Shown here: positions 1 to 5,427 of the stretch, piece by piece
Numbering within the stretch: position 1 is the stretch's first letter
Layout: each line of letters opens with the position of its first letter
Assembly (NCBI GenBank): GCA_018262385.1
Contig: JAGSPQ010000743.1
Location: 1 to 5,427, forward strand
Origin: Myxococcaceae bacterium
GTDB taxonomy: Bacteria > Myxococcota > Myxococcia > Myxococcales > Myxococcaceae
Length of the DNA: 5,427 bases
Direction: 5' to 3'
The notes under the pieces: model-generated
The model's input: only the letters and a program-made list of their open reading frames with translations
What the model was told of the DNA's origin: nothing
Databases searched by the model: none
Translations under genes and position numbers: made by a program

Positions 1-1
1 C

Positions 2-1120
<1,119 letters not shown>

Positions 1121-1148
1121 CAATTTGCCCCAGGCCCTGCGCGGCATG

Positions 1149-1164
1149 CTGACCATTGGGTCAG
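1149..1164. repeat. Perfect inverted repeat downstream of ald
   Basis: CTGACC-ATTG-GGTCAG has two perfect 6-base arms around a 4-base centre, 28 bases after the ald stop codon. As RNA it forms a small hairpin; as DNA it could be a dyad operator. Its right arm (1159-1164) is also the left arm of the larger terminator-like hairpin at 1156-1182, so the two RNA structures exclude each other. Function is unknown. Confidence 0.45.
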
Positions 1165-1192
1165 TTTGCGCGCTGGGCCCGGTTTTCTTTCT
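1156..1192 (+). terminator. Candidate rho-independent terminator of ald
   Basis: Bases 1158-1164 (GGGTCAG) pair with 1173-1180 (CTGGGCCC) with one bulged G at 1177 and one G-T wobble. Outer wobble pairs reach 1156 and 1182, and the loop is 1165-1172. The stem is followed directly by TTTTCTTTCT (1183-1192). Stem, loop and U-rich tail in the right order, 35 bases after the ald stop and upstream of the next promoter, fit an intrinsic terminator. The bulge, wobbles and interrupted U tract make it imperfect; no folding energy was computed. Confidence 0.5.
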
Positions 1193-1229
1193 CCCCAAAA
1201 ATCGGCCGCTTGCGCCCGATCGTCCCCCG

Positions 1230-1242
1230 GCACCCCGGGTGC
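1230..1242. repeat. Inverted repeat upstream of the sigma promoter
   Basis: GCACCC-C-GGGTGC is a dyad with 6-base arms and a single central base, ending 10 bases before the -35 element of the predicted sigma-factor promoter. Position and symmetry would suit a regulator binding site. In GC-rich DNA such a dyad can arise by chance, and no known operator is recognised. Confidence 0.3.
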
Positions 1243-1252
1243 ACCGACGATT

Positions 1253-1279
1253 GGGAATCGAAAGTGCGGTTCGCTCGTT
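1253..1279 (+). promoter_or_regulatory. Predicted ECF (SigR/SigH-type) promoter of the rpoE1 operon
   Basis: GGGAAT at 1253-1258 is separated by exactly 18 bases from GTT at 1277-1279. GGGAAT-N18-GTT is the established consensus of actinobacterial SigR/SigH promoters, recognised by ECF factors whose conserved regions resemble those of the sigma factor encoded just downstream. Transcription would start near 1285-1288, leaving a leader of about 15-18 bases that contains the GGAGG site. An ECF operon preceded by its own class of promoter is the usual sign of autoregulation. No other GGAAT followed at this spacing by GTT was noticed elsewhere in the window by eye. Confidence 0.7.
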
Positions 1280-1293
1280 AGATCTGGTTTGGC

Positions 1294-1298
1294 GGAGG
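1294..1298 (+). promoter_or_regulatory. Ribosome binding site of the sigma factor gene
   Basis: GGAGG lies four bases before the GTG at 1303. It supports that GTG over the in-frame ATG at 1327, which has no purine-rich site near it. The spacing is slightly short, and an ATG at 1301 in another frame sits even closer. Confidence 0.65.
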
Positions 1299-1302
1299 AA
1301 AT

Positions 1303-1914
1303 GTGGGCAGCAGACAGACCAACGTAATGAAGGTGGAGTTCGAGCAGATGGCCGCCCCGTGGTTCGACGGGCTGTATGCCTCTGCCCTCCGGTTGACCCG
1401 CAACGAGCGGGATGCCGAAGATCTGGTCCAGGACGCGGTGATGCGCGCCTACCGGTTCTTTGACAAGTTCGAGCGGGGCACCAACTTCCGGGCCTGGCTC
1501 TTCAAGATCCTCACCAACACCTTCATCAACAAGTACCGCCGGTCGGTGAAGGAACGCACTCTCTCCGACGCCTCCGAGCGCGACTCGGTCAACGCCCAGT
1601 TCTTCAGCCAGGACGCCACCGACGCCGCCCAGAACCCCGAAGATCTGCTCCTCGACCGGGTGATGAGCGAAGACGTGCTGAAGGCGATCGACGCGCTGGC
1701 GATCGACTTCCGGATGGTGCTGATCCTGGCCGACCTCCAGGAGTTCTCCTACAAGGAGATCGCCGAGATCCTCGACGTGCCCGTCGGCACGGTGATGAGC
1801 CGGCTGTTCCGCGGCCGCAAGGCGCTCCAGAAGACGCTGCTCGATCGCCCCCGGGGGTCGGCTGAGTTGCCGATTTCCCTCGAAGAATTCAGGGAGCGGA
1901 AGAAGCTGGGGTAG
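1303..1914 (+). CDS. rpoE1: ECF-family RNA polymerase sigma factor (RpoE1-like)
   Basis: Alternative sigma factor that directs RNA polymerase to stress-type promoters. At 203 aa it has the two-domain ECF plan. Region 2 spans residues 15-82, with the core-binding DAEDLVQDAVMRAY at 37-50 and FRAWLFKILTNTFINKYRR at 62-80 covering the -10 reading helix. A rather long acidic linker follows (about 83-125). Region 4 spans 126-179, with the helix-turn-helix SYKEIAEILDVPVGTVMSR at 149-167 that reads the -35 element. The GTN-RAWLF-ILTNTFIN-YRR stretch is typical of SigR/SigH-type factors, in keeping with the GGGAAT-N18-GTT promoter upstream. The GTG start is chosen for the GGAGG at 1294; ATG at 1327 (MKVEFEQ) is an alternative that loses eight poorly conserved residues. 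The anti-sigma gene follows 23 bases later. The rpoE1 name rests on the gene order with ald and frzS. In M. xanthus rpoE1 is reported to affect motility behaviour (from memory). Confidence 0.93.
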   Translation: MGSRQTNVMKVEFEQMAAPWFDGLYASALRLTRNERDAEDLVQDAVMRAYRFFDKFERGTNFRAWLFKILTNTFINKYRRSVKERTLSDASERDSVNAQFFSQDATDAAQNPEDLLLDRVMSEDVLKAIDALAIDFRMVLILADLQEFSYKEIAEILDVPVGTVMSRLFRGRKALQKTLLDRPRGSAELPISLEEFRERKKLG

Positions 1915-1937
1915 AACCGGGTTCAGTTCCCCGACCC

Positions 1938-2717
1938 ATGCACTGTCTCGAGCTCGACAGGTTGCTGTACCCCTATCTGGACGGGGAGCTGCTGCCGGAC
2001 GAGAAACTCGAGCTGGAGCAGCACTTTGCCGGCTGCCCCGCCTGCTCCAGAGCGGTCGAGACCGAGCGCAACGCGCTGGCGATCGTCCGCGCCGCCGCCC
2101 GCGCCGCCAGCCCCCCCGCCCCCGCGGCGCTGAAGCTGAAACTGCTGGCCGGAATTCATGGCCAGCAGCAGCAGGCCCAGCGGCGCCGCCTGCTGCGCTG
2201 GTCCGCCGCCGCCGCCTCGGTGGCGATCTGCGCCATCGCGGCCAACCACCAGTGGCGCGCCTTCCAGCGCCGGCTGTTCCTCGACGACGTCACCTCCCGG
2301 TACGCCCGCCAGTTTCCGCTCGAGATCCAGCAGCGGGCCCCCCACGAGCTCGAGGCCTGGTTCGGCGGCAAGCTCAACCACCGGGTCAGCGTCCCCCACT
2401 TTCCCAACGCGATCGCCGCCGGCGCCCGGCTGCTCAACGTGCGCGAGAACCAGGCGGCGTTCATCCGCTACGACACCCAGCGCCCCGGAGAGGCCGCGCC
2501 CCGGCCGCTGGGGCTGTTCGTCTACCAGGCGGCCGAGGACGACGTCGGGCCGCTCAAGGAAGCCGACTTCGGGTCGGGTAATGGCTTCAACGTCGTCAGC
2601 TGGCGCGACGGCGACGTGGTGTACCGGCTGGTGAGTGATCTCGACGAGCAGGACGTGCGGCAGCTGCTGCCCGAGTCCCCGCCGGCCGATGTCAAACCTG
2701 CCGCTCTCCAGCGTTGA
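1938..2717 (+). CDS. Zinc-finger anti-sigma factor with one membrane segment
   Basis: Presumed antagonist of the sigma factor encoded 23 bases upstream. The N-terminal domain (about 1-50) shows the ZAS signature H29-x3-C33-x2-C36, with C3 placed to be the fourth zinc ligand, around the conserved LLYPYLDGELLPDEKLELEQH. This fold clamps sigma regions 2 and 4 in the RsrA/ChrR class. An Ala/Pro-rich stretch and a basic QRRRLLR precede a short hydrophobic segment at about 87-103 (AAAASVAICAIAA), a likely single transmembrane helix with the N-terminus in the cytoplasm. The rest (about 105-259) would lie in the periplasm and could sense a signal. Near its end, FNVVSWRDGDVVYRLVSDL at 217-235 followed by DEQDV resembles the GY-V--W-----Y--VSDLD block of other membrane anti-sigma factors. 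No good ribosome binding site precedes the ATG, so translation may be coupled to the sigma gene. The TM call is moderately sure because the segment is short. Confidence 0.88.
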   Translation: MHCLELDRLLYPYLDGELLPDEKLELEQHFAGCPACSRAVETERNALAIVRAAARAASPPAPAALKLKLLAGIHGQQQQAQRRRLLRWSAAAASVAICAIAANHQWRAFQRRLFLDDVTSRYARQFPLEIQQRAPHELEAWFGGKLNHRVSVPHFPNAIAAGARLLNVRENQAAFIRYDTQRPGEAAPRPLGLFVYQAAEDDVGPLKEADFGSGNGFNVVSWRDGDVVYRLVSDLDEQDVRQLLPESPPADVKPAALQR

Positions 2718-2726
2718 CCGCCCTGA

Positions 2727-2755
2727 GGGGGGCCGATAGCTTTCCGGGCCGCCCC
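2727..2755 (+). promoter_or_regulatory. GC-rich hairpin filling the gap before frzS
   Basis: GGGGGGCC (2727-2734) can pair with GGCC (2747-2750) and CCCC (2752-2755), leaving G2751 bulged: eight G-C pairs around a 12-base loop. The stem ends at the base before the frzS ATG and takes up GAGGGG (2725-2730), the only purine-rich stretch in the gap. CCC-TGA-GGG at 2721-2729 is a competing smaller hairpin. No U tract follows, so it is not a standard terminator. A ribosome finishing the anti-sigma gene (stop 2715-2717) would cover the left arm, which suggests translational coupling; this is inference. Confidence 0.4.
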
Positions 2756-4360
2756 ATGTCCAAGAACATCCTGATCGTCGAAAACGATGCTGCCTTGTCC
2801 CGCGCGATGAAGGACAAGCTCGTTGCGCGTGGTTTCGAGGTCGAAGAGACCAATGACGGCAAGGGGTGCGCCGAGCTGATCCGCCGCACCAAGCCCTCGC
2901 TGGTCGTCCTCGCTGTCGACCTCTCTGCCGGCCAGAACGGCTACATCATCTGCAAGAAGCTCAAGAGCGACGACGAGCTGAAGGCGGTGCCGGTGATCAT
3001 CGTCGGCAACCCCGACGGGTTTGGACAGCACAAGAAGCTCAAGACCCACGCCGACGACTACCTCGGCAAGCCGTTCGATCCCCCGGCGATCATCGATCGC
3101 GCCGGGGCGCTGATCGGCCTGCCCGAGCTGCCGGCGCAGGAAGTGGTCGAAGACGAGAGCATGAACCTCGATGACCTGCTCGACGAAGACAAGCAGGACT
3201 CGCCGGCCGAAGACATCGCCCTCGACTCGCCCACCCACGAAGAGACGGTCGGCACCAACGACCCGGACTTCGAGATGGTCGACGCGATGTTCGACGACAA
3301 GACCGGCGCCCCCAAGGGCGAGCCCCCCGAGGAACTGAAGAGCGCCGACCGAGCCGCCCCCGGCCCCCCCCTGCCCTCTCCGCCCGCTCCGCGGCCCAGC
3401 ACCAGCGACGCGACCGACATGCGGGCGCTCAAGAGCCGGGTGACCGAGCTGACCGGCACCCTCGATGAAGCGAAGGGCCGCAACGAGGAACTCGAGGAGA
3501 AGGTTCGCGAGCTCGAGTCGCAGCTGGAGACCAAGCAGACCGAGCTGGAGACCGCCAGGAGCGCCGGCGGCAAGTCGGACAACAAGGATCTGTTCGCCCT
3601 CAAAGACCAGGTGAACAAGAAGGACAAAGAGATCCTCCGGCTCAAGAACGAGCTCAACGAGAAGGAAAAAGAAGTCGTCGATCTGCACGAGAAAGAGACC
3701 GCGCTCGAGCAGCAGATGTCCGAGGCCTCGGGCGAGATGGCCCGCCGCGACGCGCAGATCAAGACCCTCACCACCAAGGGCGATCAGCTGGCCGCCGAGC
3801 GGAAGAAGGTCGACCAGCAGATGATGACCGCGAAGGAAGAGGGGCGCAGCGCGGGCGCGAAGCTGACCACCCTCCAGGCCGACTTCGACTCGCTGCAGGA
3901 ACGCTCGGACGCGATGGAGACCGAGCTGGGGATGCTGCGCACCACCAGCGGCGACGCCGACTCGGCGCGCCAGGAAGCCGAGGCGCAGCTGTCGGAGCTC
4001 CGCGGCGAGCACGACGCGCTGAAGTCCCAGCACGAAGAGCGCGACCGCGAGGTCGAAGAGGTGCGCGGGCAGCTCGAGCAGGCCCAGATCGATCTCGACT
4101 CGGCCAAGACCCAGCTCGGATCCCAGGCCAGCGCGTTCGCCGAAGAGATGGGCGGGCTGCGCAAGAAGCTCAGCGATCTCGAGGACGCCGCCACCCGCAA
4201 CGAGGGTCGCGTCAAGGCGCTCTTCGCCCGGATCAAGAGCGAGGAGTCGCTGCGCGAGCGGACCCGCGAGTCGCTGCAGCAGGCGCTGGCGGCGCTCGAG
4301 GAGCAGCCCGCCGAGAGCGTCGACGAGCTGATGAGCGAGGACGAGCTGGCCGAGGCCTGA
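2756..4360 (+). CDS. frzS: FrzS-like social-motility protein: pseudo-receiver plus coiled coil
   Basis: FrzS of M. xanthus is needed for type IV pilus (social) motility and moves between cell poles under Frz control. The ATG at 2756 gives MSKNILIVENDAAL, the usual FrzS start, and 534 aa; a TTG at 2714 would add 14 unrelated residues overlapping the anti-sigma gene. Residues 1-123 are a receiver domain close to FrzS (VVLAVDLSAGQNGY at 50-63, IIVGNPDGFGQHKKLK at 81-96). It lacks phosphorylation chemistry: the acidic pair is E9-N10, the acceptor Asp is A53 and the Thr/Ser site is G84, while K105 remains. Residues 124-220 are an acidic, low-complexity linker (NLDDLLDED at 137-145) ending in a proline-rich APGPPLPSPPAPRP. 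Residues 221 to about 515 are heptad-rich coiled coil, broken by a Gly/Ser/Asn stretch at 270-277. The acidic tail ends SEDELAEA. The paralogue AglZ shares this plan but is far longer, so FrzS fits better. No strong ribosome binding site or promoter is seen. Confidence 0.93.
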   Translation: MSKNILIVENDAALSRAMKDKLVARGFEVEETNDGKGCAELIRRTKPSLVVLAVDLSAGQNGYIICKKLKSDDELKAVPVIIVGNPDGFGQHKKLKTHADDYLGKPFDPPAIIDRAGALIGLPELPAQEVVEDESMNLDDLLDEDKQDSPAEDIALDSPTHEETVGTNDPDFEMVDAMFDDKTGAPKGEPPEELKSADRAAPGPPLPSPPAPRPSTSDATDMRALKSRVTELTGTLDEAKGRNEELEEKVRELESQLETKQTELETARSAGGKSDNKDLFALKDQVNKKDKEILRLKNELNEKEKEVVDLHEKETALEQQMSEASGEMARRDAQIKTLTTKGDQLAAERKKVDQQMMTAKEEGRSAGAKLTTLQADFDSLQERSDAMETELGMLRTTSGDADSARQEAEAQLSELRGEHDALKSQHEERDREVEEVRGQLEQAQIDLDSAKTQLGSQASAFAEEMGGLRKKLSDLEDAATRNEGRVKALFARIKSEESLRERTRESLQQALAALEEQPAESVDELMSEDELAEA

Positions 4361-4370
4361 GCCGGCGAAC

Positions 4371-5427
4371 CTAGTGGGCGTCCTTCTTGGCGCCCTCTTT
4401 CTTCTCCACCATCTTCTTCGCCATCATCTGGATGACGTTGGGCACGTTCTTGTCGCGGGCCAGCGACTTCACGTCACTCTCTCGCAAGGTGCCCAGCAAC
4501 CGCATCCCGATCGCCTGCGGCACCTTGGGGTTCTTCACCAGCGCGAGCTTCACCTGGTACTTCTTCGTCCACTCGCGGTCGTTGTAGATCACCCGCAGCA
4601 CGTCGTCCTGGCAGGTCTTGTTCCCCGCCTGCATCAGCACCTCGCCGTCGGTGAGCCCGGGGCTGCGAATCACCGCCACCGAGACCAGCTTGTTCGAGTC
4701 GCGGATCAAGATCGCCCGCGCTTCCTTGTTGCCCTTGGTGGCGAGCTTGATCTTCTCGGCGATGTTCATCTTCATGATCCGCTGCGAGAAGTTCAGCCGC
4801 TTGCCCTCTTCCATCGGCGGCGCGCCCTCGTCGCCGACCTCGGAGAACTCCTGCAGGATCGCCTCGGCGGTGGTGCCGACGTCGGGCGGCTTGTCGTTGG
4901 CGTTCGCGCCGAAGAGGCGGATCCGCGCCGCCTGCATCTGCGGCACGTCGGTCATCGTCAGCCCCGAGCGGACGGCGAAGTCGCAGACGCCGTCGATCAG
5001 CGCGCCGGTGGCGTTCGGGTTCTGCGCCAGCTGCCTCAGGATCTCTTCGTGGCGCAGGATGCGCAGCTGGTTGTTGCCGATGATCTCGGCCAGCCGCACC
5101 CCGCACTGCGACGCCACCACCGCCACCGCGTCGTCGGGGGTGCTGGCGTTGAGCACCAGCATCTCGGCGTACTGGTCCTTCTGCCACATCAGCCCCAGCA
5201 GCCAGCCGAGCACCGGCGGCTTGACCGCCTCGTCGCGCAGCGCGGTCGCCAGGATCCGATCGGGCAGCCCGCCGGCGGTCTTGACCGAGGTCTCGCGAAT
5301 GTTCGCTTCGGCGTCGAAGGTGAGCATGAACAGCGCGCCCACCATGTCCGCGGGGGACAGGGGCACCAGCGACTTGGCCGCCATCATCCGCAGCCCGGCC
5401 GGCGCCTTCGGGTCGACGTGCTTCCTC
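4371..5427 (-). CDS. Conserved helical-repeat protein of unknown function, 5' end cut
   Basis: I do not recognise a named family with a known activity. The frame is open to the window edge: KHVDPKAPAGLR precedes the first ATG (5387) and looks like coding sequence, so the true start probably lies outside. About 351 residues are visible. Numbered from the 5387 Met, residues 1-160 are helical and Ala/Leu-rich in the style of HEAT or DUF2336-like alpha-solenoids (EIIGNNQLRILRHEEIL at 101-117, then AQNPNA at 121-126). Residues 161-198 are an acidic, Gly/Pro-containing linker. Residues 199-325 form a second helical block containing KEARAILIRDSNKLVSVAV (221-239), AVIRSP, DDVLRVIYNDREWTKKYQV (261-279) and ALVKNPKVP (282-290). 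The tail is lysine-rich (KKMVEKKEGAKKDAH). There are no signal peptide, membrane segment or cysteine motif in the visible part; it is probably a cytoplasmic scaffold or binding protein. It converges on frzS with 10 bases between stop codons. Confidence 0.85.
   Translation of the reverse strand, partial: RKHVDPKAPAGLRMMAAKSLVPLSPADMVGALFMLTFDAEANIRETSVKTAGGLPDRILATALRDEAVKPPVLGWLLGLMWQKDQYAEMLVLNASTPDDAVAVVASQCGVRLAEIIGNNQLRILRHEEILRQLAQNPNATGALIDGVCDFAVRSGLTMTDVPQMQAARIRLFGANANDKPPDVGTTAEAILQEFSEVGDEGAPPMEEGKRLNFSQRIMKMNIAEKIKLATKGNKEARAILIRDSNKLVSVAVIRSPGLTDGEVLMQAGNKTCQDDVLRVIYNDREWTKKYQVKLALVKNPKVPQAIGMRLLGTLRESDVKSLARDKNVPNVIQMMAKKMVEKKEGAKKDAH

Noticed and set aside
1179..1205. Weak stem CCGGTTTT with AAAATCGG
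   Set aside because: It contains a wobble and an 11-base loop, is mostly A-T pairs and competes with the better terminator hairpin; the T-rich arm is better explained as that terminator's U tract.
1197..1220. Minus-strand terminator-like hairpin (ATCGG/CCGAT arms, one mismatch, followed by TTTTT on the minus strand)
   Set aside because: There is no minus-strand gene upstream for it to terminate, and the short arms with a mismatch are likely by chance in this composition.
1125..1463. Plus-strand open frame spanning the gap between ald and the sigma gene
   Set aside because: It starts at a TTG without a ribosome binding site, runs out of frame into the sigma gene, and crosses the predicted terminator and promoter; the product has no family features.
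1923..2399. Minus-strand open frame opposite the anti-sigma gene
   Set aside because: It is a low-complexity Gly/Ala/Gln/Leu shadow of the zinc-finger anti-sigma coding strand.
2714..2755. Upstream TTG start extending frzS by 14 codons
   Set aside because: The extra residues do not resemble the FrzS N-terminus, overlap the anti-sigma stop, and lack a ribosome binding site; the ATG at 2756 gives the conserved MSK-ILIVE start.
2522..4033. Long minus-strand open frame of 503 codons opposite frzS
   Set aside because: It is a shadow of the GC-rich, Glu/Leu/Lys-rich coiled-coil coding sequence; its translation is Leu/Val/Gly-rich with no recognisable domain, while the plus strand encodes a clear FrzS.
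3410..4300. Apparent repetition of Glu/Leu/Lys-rich codons in frzS
   Set aside because: This is heptad periodicity of a coiled coil, not a DNA repeat; no exact tandem unit was seen.

Overview
The window reads as a chromosomal segment of a GC-rich deltaproteobacterium, most likely a myxobacterium (Myxococcota). The decisive clue is a FrzS homologue: an atypical receiver domain very close to that of the Myxococcus xanthus social-motility protein, fused to a long coiled coil. The gene order alanine dehydrogenase, ECF sigma factor, anti-sigma factor, frzS matches, from memory, the M. xanthus locus in which aldA, rpoE1 and frzS were described. It is a conserved chromosomal neighbourhood. I see no mobile element, CRISPR array, tRNA, rRNA or phage gene.

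Layout: 2-1120 (+) is alanine dehydrogenase, missing only about five N-terminal residues at the window edge. 1121-1302 is a 182-base regulatory gap. It holds a candidate rho-independent terminator for ald (1156-1192), a rival inverted repeat (1149-1164), a second inverted repeat (1230-1242), a promoter matching the SigR/SigH-type consensus GGGAAT-N18-GTT exactly (1253-1279), and a GGAGG ribosome binding site. 1303-1914 (+) is an ECF sigma factor and 1938-2717 (+) its presumed zinc-finger, membrane-anchored anti-sigma factor. A 38-base gap filled by a GC-rich hairpin leads to frzS at 2756-4360 (+). A convergent gene at 4371-5427 (-), open at the window edge, encodes a helical-repeat protein of unknown function and ends 10 bases from frzS.

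How they may work together: the sigma factor probably transcribes its own operon from the 1253 promoter, and the anti-sigma factor would hold it inactive until a signal reaches the zinc site or the domain beyond the membrane. frzS has no obvious promoter of its own in the 38-base gap, so it may be at least partly co-transcribed. That would tie a type IV pilus motility protein to an envelope- or redox-stress type regulator. The hairpin just before the frzS start could uncouple or couple its translation. Ald supplies pyruvate and ammonia from alanine and is probably a separate transcription unit.

The families are known. The less expected points are the near-perfect autoregulatory promoter, the competing RNA structures in both gaps, and the uncharacterised convergent gene.
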